Shown here: one piece after another, positions 52,901 through 62,791 of the stretch
Numbering within the stretch: the stretch's first letter is position 1
How the letters are laid out: every line of letters begins with the position of its first letter
Origin: Nitzschia sp. DOCU1
Lineage: Eukaryota > Bacillariophyta > Bacillariophyceae > Bacillariales > Bacillariaceae
DNA length: 64,000 nucleotides
Direction of reading: 5' to 3'
Assembly (NCBI GenBank): GCA_951394045.1
Contig: OX595996.1
Span: 434,001 to 498,000 of the forward strand
Notes under the pieces: generated by a model
Told to the model about the DNA's origin: nothing
Database searches by the model: none
The model's input: the letters and a program-made list of their open reading frames with translations, nothing else
Made by a program: the position numbers and the translations under genes

Positions 52901-53776
52901 ATCCAAGCATACTCCGTGCTCTTGGAGCCATTCGATAGATCGAGTAGCATTAGGTTGATACCACTGCCGTAGCCCTTGTTCAATGGTGGCTTTGCCTTGT
53001 TTGTACTGCAGAAGACCGGGTTCTACGTCCTGCCAGGATCCTGGAATGGCTCGGAGTACCATGGGATGATCCCAGATCTTCTTAACATTTTGAATGAGAT
53101 CAAACACGTCAGATTGGAACGAATGGGGTATTGAAAAGGCAAAATGTCGCAAGAAACGCTCTGCCTTTATAAAATCCAAAATGTCGGGAATGTTCATGTT
53201 CCGATCTCGAAACCAGGCATCCCCATAGTCCTTGAATAACTCTCCACCGGCCGGAACAAAATGCTTGACAAAGGCACGGCCCCCCACATAGGGACTAAAG
53301 CTTCCCATGGCTGGATCTTTGGAGCGATGCATCGTAGCGTTCAAATCGGGGTCGTAGTCGGGCAGAGCTCGAGCCACATTTGTCAATGGAGCATACGCGT
53401 TGATGGCCGCATCCAAGCCAGGCCAAAACAGCGTTATGGCCTCGAAATCTGAGCCTTCTCGCAAAAGGCCCATACTCGTTGCACCCCACACATAATCCCT
53501 ATAAGGATTAGCAAACGATTCTTCCTCTCCTATCGCGGCATTGTGCCATTCCAGATCCAGGATGGGAATGGCGACATCTCCTTCTTGTGCCGTGGATCCA
53601 CCAATGGCATCGCCACGATGCAATTCCCTGCCAGTGAAAATGCCCAGTCCGGCATTCGGTATCGTACTGGGGGCTAAGTACAATTCACAAGAACCCAACA
53701 TTTGAAATGCATACGGGGTACAAAGAGATAATGCAGTCCAAGAGGGAAAGTGCGGATTGCAGAGAGCCTTCGACAT
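49916..53776 (-). CDS. Giant protein with four SET-like modules
   Basis: The protein has 1286 residues in a single exon. It is an internal duplication: the first half (about residues 28-680) and the second half (about 690-1286) both start CE/DLYLAPS-IPNAGLG-F and carry two SET-like modules. The opening modules have NAYAPLTN or NSFAPLINLQ and GGELFKDYGDAWF or GGEMFKNYGVKWF. The second modules have GAGRGAFATRSFQEGDIV or DAGKGAFAKRFLPKGTVL, then GINSINHAMDKEKVNLRIEW or GVNYINHDRTRANVRVQW, and GDELFLDYGEDW or NEEIFLDYGDDW. NH and the DYG tyrosine are SET active-site features, so the second module of each half could be a lysine methyltransferase. The first modules lack the NH motif and may be inactive. 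The family appears in diatoms; its substrates are unknown. Confidence 0.8.
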   Translation of the reverse strand: MSKALCNPHFPSWTALSLCTPYAFQMLGSCELYLAPSTIPNAGLGIFTGRELHRGDAIGGSTAQEGDVAIPILDLEWHNAAIGEEESFANPYRDYVWGATSMGLLREGSDFEAITLFWPGLDAAINAYAPLTNVARALPDYDPDLNATMHRSKDPAMGSFSPYVGGRAFVKHFVPAGGELFKDYGDAWFRDRNMNIPDILDFIKAERFLRHFAFSIPHSFQSDVFDLIQNVKKIWDHPMVLRAIPGSWQDVEPGLLQYKQGKATIEQGLRQWYQPNATRSIEWLQEHGVCLDTLRSGISTLDGAGRGAFATRSFQEGDIVTTSPLIHTLDKSILDMHEIGPDPINPQKYAKLQKIGTQIAINYCYSHPETTLLLCPYGKGINSINHAMDKEKVNLRIEWPKDGFLNHNATFLTRSLQDWGANFKPQLALQFVATKSIAPGDELFLDYGEDWERAFQAHSRMWLRSEMIESVPHGKGYISSTTWNRLYGGKDTLWTPEEIQQDPSKAPPLYLQLRCHSDILTHRHARFYRLSWDGNWSNELTGNEYGRPCQVVGRQLRVSNNETRTESYSYNVVIEAIVDRDTWEIEPVEKFNIPRRLIRWFDQPHTTDLHLIMAFRHPLGLPDSMVSQEWRNVKLVKRTILTAPTPSTAVHEPRAEACPAAEAKAINDERTVRDTDASETPSYDHIPPHAPLICDIYLAPSSIPNAGLGVFAGRSYEVGESVGHGDLAIPLYGSLTRNDHCLFENTVYQNPFEDYVWNAKFLGTGTEFMVEDTTMTTFWPGLNAAANSFAPLINLQQTKPEWDSSLMHRNRDTGAGASSVFHRGVDKAKRSIPKGGEMFKNYGVKWFESRKSLEGLPVVEDYNRARELLKGFFRLWDESQSLNIELGPHVFDLMASIGGAWARESTTLVALPDTFEGASNLIRTMDGDFGLLHQPNHTREVSWLEKNGRCIDHIVPGPSSLKDAGKGAFAKRFLPKGTVLTGSPLLHVRRDRLVLRTSGDDPEACLPNDVTSSLPEHELLLNYCYGWSESSLLLCPYSTGVNYINHDRTRANVRVQWAQNGDLNHDKTQFDRSPLDFDQLKHPRLVFDYVVTKDIGPNEEIFLDYGDDWIAAWRNHSERWQPRPEWEHYISAHDFNEQVAATPYLRTRSEEETDPYPENLRIHCHSTLAKYSIDYLTNAGVDLDNPAHLQRIFPWKTDSEVEYGHFCRIVERTARKGRSNYAYTVEISVPDSAGTLNREGVPREAIRFFDEPYSTDLHLSTAFRHNIGLPDDMLPPAWRDVISKER

Positions 53777-54298
53777 AGTCGTTCATCCATCTCTCGCGTA
53801 CGGTCCCGTCATTTCTTTTTGGCATGGTGGACGACGACTCGACTCGCTCGACCATATTGGCTGAAAGATCCTGAAATGCCAGGCGCGCGCATGCCAGGTA
53901 TCGGTATCGATACTTAGAAACTTATTATGGTTGTTTAGGAATATGACAATCTTCGTGACTTAAGCTTCTCATCGCTTGGCCCGCGTGTGAACGGAGGACT
54001 TGGTATTTGAAATTTACCCCCAACATTACACTAGATCCCCCTCCCCCAAGTTTGGCTAATTCCCAGCTTTGCCTGCAGCACGATCGCAACGCTGATTCAA
54101 TTAGCAAAAGATATGTAGCACAGCAGTAGTCAATCCGCTGACGACACTACCCTCTCTACCGTTATCATTGCTACAAGTGATATTACTCCTACCGACTGCA
54201 GAGTAATCTTGATATCAGCTGCTGTACAGGAAGCATCGTCGTTGTACTATGGCAACGCAAGATGCTCACACGAACTCTCCTAGAGTACCAGGTAGAAT
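53777..54298. other. Intergenic, no gene seen
   Basis: This is the promoter side of the SET gene and the 3' flank of the POT1-like gene. No RNA or short gene is recognised. Confidence 0.45.
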
Positions 54299-57200
54299 TT
54301 AGTCACCCTCCACTTTTTTGATATCCGTCATGACAAAATATCGTTGGCCGTTCTTGAGTAAACCTCGCAGTTTCACCTTCCAAGCCTGATTCGGATCAAA
54401 CGGAGACTCTATCCATCGTCCTCCCTGCGCTGCATCCGCCGCCGGCACCAGAAAGATATTGTCCGCCACGGGGCTTGCTACAATCACATTCAACGATTTG
54501 GAGTCGTCGCTGACTGTCGCCACCAATCGATAGGCGGGAGGTGTGCCGCTACAATAGACTTGCAAGTTTCCATTGAATGCAGGAATGGTAGGTTCCAGTA
54601 GTCGAACTATTCCATTGTACACGTCGTTCGGATTCTTTCGTCGCTTCTTGGAAGGATGACTACCAGCATCTAGGATCTCGCTAGAGGTAGCAGGTCTGCA
54701 GGCGAATTCTGCGAGGCCGTTTCCCAGCTTTACAGCCGCCGACCGAGCCGGAGATGCGTCCACTTTCTCCTCTGTTGCAGTGTCTTTACCACTGGCCGAC
54801 TGCAATATGGTCCTCACTTCTTGCAGGGCATCTGAGAGGAGTGGAAGGAGTCCCGACATGGGATTGTATTCCTTGCGTTTCACACGGCGATCGTGTTCGA
54901 TCAACAATGTTCGAATTTCGTAGGTTTCGTCCGGCAAAGGCGATAGCCATGTTTTGGGGTGCACCATGAATGCTGTGAAGCAGAAATATAAGGATGAGTA
55001 TCCACCACCTTTAACAAACAGAACGTGTAACCCGACAACTTACATCGAAAGGGCTGGTTGTTCCAAGGCCTCACGTCGACATTGCGTAGCCGAATGAACG
55101 ATCCAATCGGCACGTGCGCTAATACTAGTTCCCAATGCGCAGCTTCCCAAATAACAACATTGGCAACTTTGCCACAAGCTGACTCGGGTGTCTCCAGCCT
55201 TGAAATGTCAACGTCATCCTGATACGACCCTTTTAGCTTTTCAATAATGTAAGAAATCCTTGTCAAGGCGCTAGCAGGAGGGTCCCCCGTGCTTTGCGTT
55301 TGCCGCGCGACTGCTGTTGGTATTGGCAGGGGGTCCGACGGCGCTTGGCCCGTTCCGTCCCAAACTCGCAGAAATCCTCGGGCCGTAATGCCCGTCAAGG
55401 CATCCGTTGGGAAGGGGATCTTGGCCGTCACCATCACCGTCAAATCACGATCCCGGATCTTTTCCTCGTCGTCATCCGCAACATTAGCCATGTCGGCGAT
55501 TGTGAAGCGATGGTCTGAATGAGTCATAGTGGGCTGTTGCCGCAATAGTCTCTGGCCCCAATGCCAGAGACACTGTGATCGTTCTTCGTCGGATTCTTCA
55601 AAGGCGTATTCCTTGGTGGCCGTCGGAACTACTACCCAAGGTGCTTCAGCGATATCCGTCTCGCAAGCATTTGTAGATGGACTTGCTGCTGTGGTGGTGG
55701 TTGTTGCCGAGGAGGCATCTCTAGACCTTCTCACCACTACATAAGAGCTGACACGTTTTCCAGTCAGCTGAACTTCTCCCTTCCAAATTTGTAAGCCTAC
55801 CCGATGCAATCTTAAAACGTCCCCCATACGTTCGAATTTTGGCAGTAGAAGATGGCGCTTGGTAAAGACTACCAGAGTTACTGGGACCGTACACGTTTCG
55901 TCCACCAAGGTGGCCGTCAGCATCCAATCCCCTCGTTTGGTTTGAGAAGGAGCCGTGAATCCCATGACGACGCCATAAATATTGACTGTGAGACTCGGAT
56001 TGATGAAACGACCGTCGCCCCGACAATTGGCGTCATAATACGATTTCAAAGATGCCAACGAGATGTATTGCGTAGGAGCGGCCACCGCTGTAGCAGATGG
56101 ATCAGAAAGGTTCGTGACATCTGTAATTCGAGGACGTTTTCGAGCCGAGCCCTGAAAGGACATGGACTCCACCGACCGAACGACTGGTGACGGAGGTGGC
56201 GGTCGATTGGGAGGAACACGGACAGTAGGTTCAGCTACTGGGGTCGGAGCAGCAGCCTCTTTGGAATGTTCCGAATGTGAGACTGCAGTCGAAAAGTTGG
56301 GCATGGCTGGTGGAACTGTGGGAGGAACCAGTGGACCAGCAGTAGTCAAGGGGGCGGCAGCGGCCTGTCCTCCAGTGGCCTCCATTGTTACGGGAGCAGG
56401 CATAGGAGCCGCCGGCTGCCGAGAATTTTTGGACTCCACGAAATTCTTCCAAGTCTCCAACAAGTGTTGATCCGGCGGGGGTGCATCGTAATCTTCCGAA
56501 TCTTCCAGTGGTCCCATGAGCATGGATTTGGATACAACAAGCTCCTCACCCATTGCGTCTTCACCCGGCAGTGTCGCCGTAGCTATCCGCAATTCCATAT
56601 CATCCGAATCGGCTCGAATTTCCTCCGTCGTCCCATTACTATGATAGCTGGCCGCCAGATTGCTGGCATCCCCAAGGCACAGACAATAATGCACGACATG
56701 CTGCTGATCCCACCAATCCCGGGGATCAAGCGCATATGGAAATACGGAGAGCGCTGGAATTTTTGTCAGACTCAAGATGAAACCGTCCTTTCGTGAATCT
56801 TTGCGTTTGATACTCTGCTCTTCCATCCATTCCGATACTGCCTTGGCATAGGCATTGTACAAAAAGATCCGAATGACTGACTTTCTCGGCGTTCCTCCCT
56901 TGGCAGTCGCTGCATGGAGTGGCGTCGGAAGGAGTTGCTGGACTTGTAGACTGAGACAAAATTCATACGCAGAAGACATGGGTCCATCATCTTGCATATA
57001 ACCAAAAGCGACTCGTGGCATGCGTCCCGGAAAGATAGAACAGCGTGTCGAATACTCTCCTCCCGAAGATGACAAATAGTGAAACCCACGTTTTGTTTCT
57101 CGGAGTCTGCAGATTCGAGTGACGCGACATAGCGGCAACGACAAGTCTTTGGTACGCAAGTCTAGGTAATCGAGCGTTTGAATGGAATGGATCGCTTGAT

Positions 57201-57744
57201 ATAATGGCGGAATGCGTCGTTTAGGCCTTTTGAAAGCAGTAGCAGCAATAGTGGTAGCCGTCGTCTGAGGAAGAATAGATGTAGGTTGCGACTCTAGGCC
57301 CAGCTCATTCCCTCCGTCTTCCTCGTCTTCAACTTCTTGTTCTGCTTCCTCCTGTTGATCATCATGAACTTCCACATCGCTTTCCCAGACATCGTCGTCT
57401 TCGTCGTCGTCATTATCGGAATCTTGATCTGAATCATCCTGATCTTCTTCCAAGGTCACAAATCGTCTCAGGTAGAACACCTTGAGGGATTCTTTATTGT
57501 ACTTGCGCCATTCACGAAACGTCACCGGGTCGGGGGTCAGTTGCACCGGCGGATCTTTGGGTGGTTTACTCAGCGCTTGCAGAAATTGCTGATGAGTTGT
57601 CGGGCTCTCCTGATTTTCGGGCTTTTTGGCGAAAAGTGGAGCCTCGCCTTTTTCATGGGCTGTCAAATCTTCCAAGTTTCGACTGTAATCAATGTTCTGG
57701 ACATTGGGGAAGAAGTCCTTGAAAAAGCTCACCAGGCCCGACAT
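54299..57744 (-). CDS. POT1-like telomere-end binding protein, two exons
   Basis: Exons in transcription order are 57744-55044 and 54972-54299, with a 71-bp intron (GTAAG...ACAG). The product has 1124 residues. POT1 binds single-stranded telomere repeats through OB-folds and controls end protection and telomerase access. The Telo_bind OB-fold is at about residues 550-670: YISLASLKSYYD, VNIYGVVMGFTAPSQTKRGD, ATLVDETCTVPVTLVVF and GDVLRLHRVGLQIWKGEVQL. A second OB-like region follows at about 785-900 (GFLRVWDGTG, HVPIGSFIRLRNVDVR). The C-terminal ~220 residues include a further ordered block. The N-terminal ~540 residues are unusual for POT1: an acidic tract, an ordered region (LDLRTKDLSLPLCRVTRICR) and a Pro/Ala-rich linker. 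Assignment is from the OB-fold motif; orthology to animal or plant POT1 needs a profile search. Confidence 0.72.
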
Positions 57745-58423
57745 GATTGTTGTTGGAGTGCGTGAGTAGGTGAGTGGGTGATGATGAGATCGACCGACTT
57801 ATCCGACAGAGCCGATGGATATCAATCACTCCCTTTCGCCTACTCCAACTCAGTAGACCCTACCCCCTTTTTAATCACTACTAGCAACGACAGTAGACAC
57901 TTTCAACAATATACAAAAAAGGCCACTGTTATCATACAAGACGACAATCACACCATTGTCGCTTCATCGTGGACAAAGTATGCAAGGGTCTACTACGAGT
58001 CACAACGGCGGCATCCAGCGCTGCCGGTCGTGCGCGCGCCCGCCAAAGATACTACAGTACAAAGGTACTACATATACGTAGGGAAATGAATGCTCGACAT
58101 CCATAGTTGAAACACCGTCGAGAATGTAGTATTTTCAGCAACTATCTTGCCGATCGAACGATATTCGCCGTTTGAGATAGCCTCATACCCGCCCAGCGAT
58201 CATCAGCACCACTAGTAGTAGCTTTCACTAGATGACTTTGTTACTATTACTCTTCAACACAAAATGTAGTTACACTTAAACCTATTACTGCATGGCGCAC
58301 GACGTCGCAAAAACAAAGGAACAGTGACGCCTTCTTCCAAGTACCAAACCAGACACTGGTGAAAGTGCTGCTGTCACCTAGGCGCACATTGCTTTGTTTT
58401 TTCTTCTTCCCAGGAAATTGTTT
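57745..58423. other. Intergenic, no gene seen
   Basis: This is the upstream region of the POT1-like gene and 3' flank of the leishmanolysin gene. It has several TAG/CTA-rich segments (for example near 58211). No gene is supported. Confidence 0.45.
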
Positions 58424-60354
58424 CTACTTCGACCTCCCATATTGCTTCGCTTCTTCCCATGAAATTGTTTCCACTTTGACTTCGCCGTCGTCGTCCATGA
58501 CATAGACAGTAATTTGTTCCCCAGCAACGTAAGACAAATCATCGGGTAGCGAAGAGGGTGCTGCTAACCGTGACCTTCCCATTTCTATGGCACCCACTTC
58601 AAGAACCAATTGATGACCTCTAGCACTCATCTTCTGGGATTCCATTCTTGGTCGCAGATTACGTTTCTGGCGGTGGGTGGGACAATACCAGCCGCAATCA
58701 CCCAAGTCAGATGGCCCAAAGGGGTCGGCCATGCTGTAGTCAACATTATAACCCATATCCTCAAATGAACCAATAGTAAATGAAGACAAAGGCATACTTC
58801 CGGTACTGACAAATCCCGTCATCATCTCATCTTTCACGCATTGCTCGTCCCAGTGGCCACCTGCTGTTCCCTCGCCGATACCTTGCGACTCATCGGCAGT
58901 CTCCACAGGCAGGCGGCCACCGGGGCAAATCTTTTCCCATTCGGCTTGGGCATGTGTTCCCAAGTACCAGTCATCCATGAGACTACCAGTGTGAAGGTTG
59001 TTCGTCGCCCATAGCGAACCAAATCCTCTGTAGTGTAGAAGAAGATGAAGAAAATGAGGTAAGCACCACGACACGATGATGTTCATTTGGATTATGATGT
59101 CGAGGATCCCTGTAGACATACGAACAGAAGGAAACTTACAACACATGGCCAAGCTCGTGGATGATCGTGTTCCTGAACTTTCCTTCACTTCGGAGCATCG
59201 CCACATCGCTTTCATCAAACACCATGAAGCCGGAAACCGGTCTCTTCATCCCGTTTGCATCCGTTTTCGCGAAGTAAGGAGACGCAAATCCGAGAACACC
59301 GTACGAACCATCGATTGGCTGTAGGAATCCGCTAACGTAGATGTCGTCAACTTTAGGGGGCAAGGCTGTTGCTATCAGTTCTTGATTGTTGGTCCAATAC
59401 GGCGTAAGATCAATGGCATTGTCTCCATCGTCTTTGAGAATTGCTTCCCATTTGGCCTTGGCCACCCCAAAATCTTCCATCCAAGAATTATCATTGCCAT
59501 ATGGTTGTAGGTCCAAACAAATATTGAACCTGGTCTTGTCTTCCAACAGGCAATCATTTTGAAGTCCGGGCGTGATCGATGCCACCGTCGGTATGGGGGA
59601 AGGTGATTGTGTTTCAGGAGCTGTTTTGATCAAAACCAACATGGACGGTGCAAAGAAAAATGGTCAGCGAAGACATGTGGAGGAAACGATAATCCAAATT
59701 ACCACCAGACTCATCAAGCAACGTGGAGTTCAGGATGCAGCAAGCCTATGAAAGCAAATCCTTTCCTGACTGCCTGAGCACAACATTCATTCCAGAGGTA
59801 AACTCACCCAAAACGGAAAAGTCAAAAGGTCCCAAGGTCTGCTTCTTCCATTTGCTGTTCTTGCTCTTGGTCACGATTTTAACCTCCCAGGAGTGCTGTC
59901 CTTCTGGAACATTGTGAATAGTAAAGGTAAATCTTCTCTTCTTGTTAGCTCCACTGACATTTAGTGTGCCCGTCCTTGTGGCTTGGCCCTGTAGGTTCAC
60001 GATGAATTTGACTGATTTGAGGCCCGAAGGGTCGTAGATATCCAATGACAGTTTGCGCGTTGTTTCACCATCTTGAAACTGCGAATGAGTCTCAGGAACA
60101 ACCGAGGACACTTCGGCTCCTTGATTTCTAGCGGCTCTCAATGCACGATTCTCGTCCGACGAGCCAACAATGCTGACTTCGGTGAAGTCGGCACCATGAC
60201 GAAGATTCGTCGGTTGTGTTTCCCGTTGGTGTGGGATGACTCCAGCACCATCATGATGAGGATCGTCTTCAGTTGATGCGGCGTACGCTTCTAGCCGAGA
60301 GTAGCAGAGAAGAAATGTAAATGAGAGCACGTAGTGCAGGAAATATCTTTGCAT
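58424..60354 (-). CDS. Leishmanolysin-like (peptidase M8) secreted metallopeptidase, three exons
   Basis: Exons in transcription order are 60354-59808, 59620-59140 and 59027-58424; the introns are 187 and 112 bp (GTGAGT...CAG and GTAAGT...CAG). The product has 543 residues. The start at 60354 gives a clean signal peptide (YFLHYVLSFTFLLCYSRLEA). A beta-sandwich-like domain follows (LSLDIYDPSGLKSVKFIVNL, TFTIHNVPEGQHSWEVKIV). The M8 catalytic domain contains FRNTIIHELGHVLGFGSLW, the HExxH zinc site rebuilt exactly at the second splice junction. The third zinc His is in GGHWDEQCVKDEMMTG, which also supplies the Met-turn. The C-terminal tail has a Cys-rich DCGWYCPTHRQKRN stretch. Leishmanolysins are cell-surface or secreted zinc endopeptidases; a role in extracellular protein turnover is inferred. 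Confidence 0.88.
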
Positions 60355-61476
60355 AATGTTCTTTCTTGGTCGTTGCTGAGAAATTTTTGGTGTTTTTGTT
60401 GTTTCTTTCCGTTCGATAGACAATTTTGTGGGAGAAAGCAACAATGGATAAAAATCAATCATGGGTCTGAGTATGAGACGTGAATTTGGCCCAACAGTTA
60501 AGCAAGATGGGTACGTTCGCATTCGTTCTTGGAGCTCGCCATTGCTAGTAGGCATGCAATATTCGCTGGTCGAGATTTTAATATTATTATTGCCTCATTC
60601 GTGCGAGGGGCTTATGATTGTCTGTGCGTGTGGTGTTGCAGAAAAGACCATGCGGTGACTCGACTCACTACAACTACCTTGGACGGAGGACCCACTACTA
60701 TGACGCGTGACTCACTATGAAGCCGGACGATGAGAAGGGCGGGCCTGGCCAAAGAAATGAAACAGCTGCAGCCTTCCTCGAACATCAATCATCTTATCTC
60801 CTCTAGTGCTAGGAACGTGCCCGCCTTCAGGGAGGGGGGGGAAGCAACAACGAGGAGACGAGATCATGAACTTTCTTCTTGAATCTCCTTCTGTCTTAGT
60901 AGCTGTAGCTACTCTTGTTTCCGGGAGTGCGACAATCATATTTTGACCGACTATCTAGTAGAGAAACTTTCCTCACAACCAGCACCTAAAAGACAATCCG
61001 GTCTTTATTTTCACTCCTTCCTTCTGAAGTGTAGTACTAGTCGCAATCCTCGCAGCGACAAGAATAATATAGTCGCAGATCCTCGCAATGATAGTTATAT
61101 CCTCCAGGAAAAGAATATAAAACGAAGAAACAAAAGCATTTTTTGGCATGCGCCCTCGTCGAAGTTTGTACTACTACGATTTGGCGAGATCGTTCCTTTC
61201 CAATCGTCCAGATAGCTGCTGACTCAATAGCGGCGCGCACATTTCGCTGTTCTAAAGGTAGTACCTAGTAGTGTTACTCTGCCTGTTCTACTATCGTCTT
61301 GGCCGGGGTAGCAGCCGCTCATACTTTCCAGCCAATTTTATTACTAGCTGGCATGGTGGTGAAAACGACTGCTGTAACAACGAGGAGGCTGCACAGCCAC
61401 CCTAACTGTACTGTAGCAATTTGTTAGCTAAAGGGTCGGGTATTGAGTAGCAGTGCAATAAACTCTCGTTCCGCTT
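60355..61476. other. Intergenic, no gene seen
   Basis: This 1.1-kb upstream region belongs to the leishmanolysin gene and also includes the 3' flank of the DUF98-like gene. It is AT-mixed and TAG/CTA-rich near 61255-61290, with a G-run at 60832-60841. No gene or RNA is supported. Confidence 0.45.
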
Positions 61477-61502
61477 CTAGCTAGCTAGCTAGCTAGCTAG
61501 CT
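61477..61502. repeat. (CTAG)6 palindromic microsatellite containing a stop codon
   Basis: Six perfect CTAG units (61477-61500) plus CT. The array abuts the 3' end of the DUF98-like gene, and that gene's TAG stop (61497-61499) lies within it. As a period-4 repeat it offers a TAG in every reading frame of either strand within 12 bases. Confidence 0.9.
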
Positions 61503-62408
61503 TCCATACTCCATTTTGTCCGGTTTCAATTCCCACACTCCCGGACAAAATCGTTCATGGATCGAACAAGTCACTTCCGGACATGTCAATGTATAGTTCC
61601 GCCAAAAGCCGCCGCCGTCCTGTGGACCTGCAGCTTGCAAGGCAAATTCCGGCAAAATGTTCAAATAGCGAAACAATTGACCTAGTCCGACTTGTCCCGA
61701 TTCCACCAAATCACGACAGTACGCGGAATGGACTTGGACTTGACTGGTTGCCACACAAAAGGTTTGATCAAAGACACGTAGTTGTACGCGGCGTTCCCAG
61801 GTTGTCGTAGTAGGGGCTGGAAGGGATGTAGTGCTTGTAGTACTAATGGGTCGACAATAATCCACCACAACCGAGACGGGAGCATCGTAGTAACTGCTGA
61901 ATAAGCGTTGCAAGTTTCCATTGGCAGTGACCGCCATGCGATCCAATGGATGATGAATGCCGTACATTTGAGCCAAACTGTACGTTTCGCTAGTCACCAG
62001 GCCATCTCGAAACAACAAGTCGGCATCATCACTTGTAGGACTCATGATATCTCCAAAATTGTTGCGACCGACAAATGAATTAGAAGGTGATACATCCATT
62101 GGAGTGTTGCCGTTGTTTGTGGCGGTGGTGGAAGGAGAAGGCGACGACAGAATGCCACCAGAAGCACCAGCAGACAATGATGCACTGGTCATATTCAACC
62201 CATCGGCCCCATCACGTAAATAAAGTCCAAGTGGCGATCGCGCCAATGATGATCTCTTGTTTGTGTTCCGTGTCGAGCTCGGAAGAATGACCCACGCGTT
62301 CACCTGATTCCGATGGGAACGATGTTCGCATTGGCAAAGGAAAATGACCAGAGTACCGACGAGAAATGGCGGCCATCGTCTGGATTTGAGCATACTTTTA
62401 TTTGTCAT
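61497..62408 (-). CDS. DUF98/chorismate-lyase-like protein, putatively plastid-targeted
   Basis: The protein has 303 residues. The N-terminus is a hydrophobic signal (RWPPFLVGTLVIFLCQC) followed after ~15 residues by VNAWVILPSS; a Trp at +1 is tolerated in diatom plastid presequences, so plastid targeting is plausible. About 90 low-complexity residues follow. The C-terminal domain (about 150-303) has MAVTANGNLQRLFSSYYDAP, WERRVQLRVFDQTFCVATSQ, GQVGLGQLFRYLNILPEFAL and VTCSIHERFCPGVWEL. This matches the UTRA/chorismate-lyase-like fold of DUF98 (ycf21-type) proteins, which in some algae are plastid-encoded. Enzymatic activity is unproven in that family. The stop codon falls inside the CTAG repeat. 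Confidence 0.6.
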   Translation of the reverse strand: MTNKSMLKSRRWPPFLVGTLVIFLCQCEHRSHRNQVNAWVILPSSTRNTNKRSSLARSPLGLYLRDGADGLNMTSASLSAGASGGILSSPSPSTTATNNGNTPMDVSPSNSFVGRNNFGDIMSPTSDDADLLFRDGLVTSETYSLAQMYGIHHPLDRMAVTANGNLQRLFSSYYDAPVSVVVDYCRPISTTSTTSLPAPTTTTWERRVQLRVFDQTFCVATSQVQVHSAYCRDLVESGQVGLGQLFRYLNILPEFALQAAGPQDGGGFWRNYTLTCPEVTCSIHERFCPGVWELKPDKMEYGS

Positions 62409-62791
62409 TGTCAGGGGGCTACAGATGAAAGGTACTGCCAGTCATGGGCAGCGCTGGGATGGTTTGCGGAAGTGTTTTGCATCCGAGGCGCTGAACAAGT
62501 GGCTGCAACACCTTGCCCATGGTCGGAATTTGTGCCTTCTCTCTTGTCGGGAAATGACGAGGTGGCAAAAGAGAAGACCAAAAACGCGCGGAGATGGCGC
62601 GAGCTAAATAAGTCGAAGGAGTCAATTTATCGTGCCAACAACAACGATCATCGCTATCACCACCATGTTGTCCAACTTTCTACGATACCACCGCTTGCAG
62701 CCCAGAAGTAGAAGGGAGTAGATCAATTTATGTTGATAATCTAGTATAACGTTCGCAAGGTAGACCCGTCGAAGAAACGTCGGCACTGGCT
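62409..62791. other. Intergenic, no gene seen
   Basis: This is the promoter side of the DUF98-like gene and the 3' flank of the zinc-finger gene. A 132-codon frame here runs antisense into the DUF98-like gene and lacks features. Confidence 0.4.
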
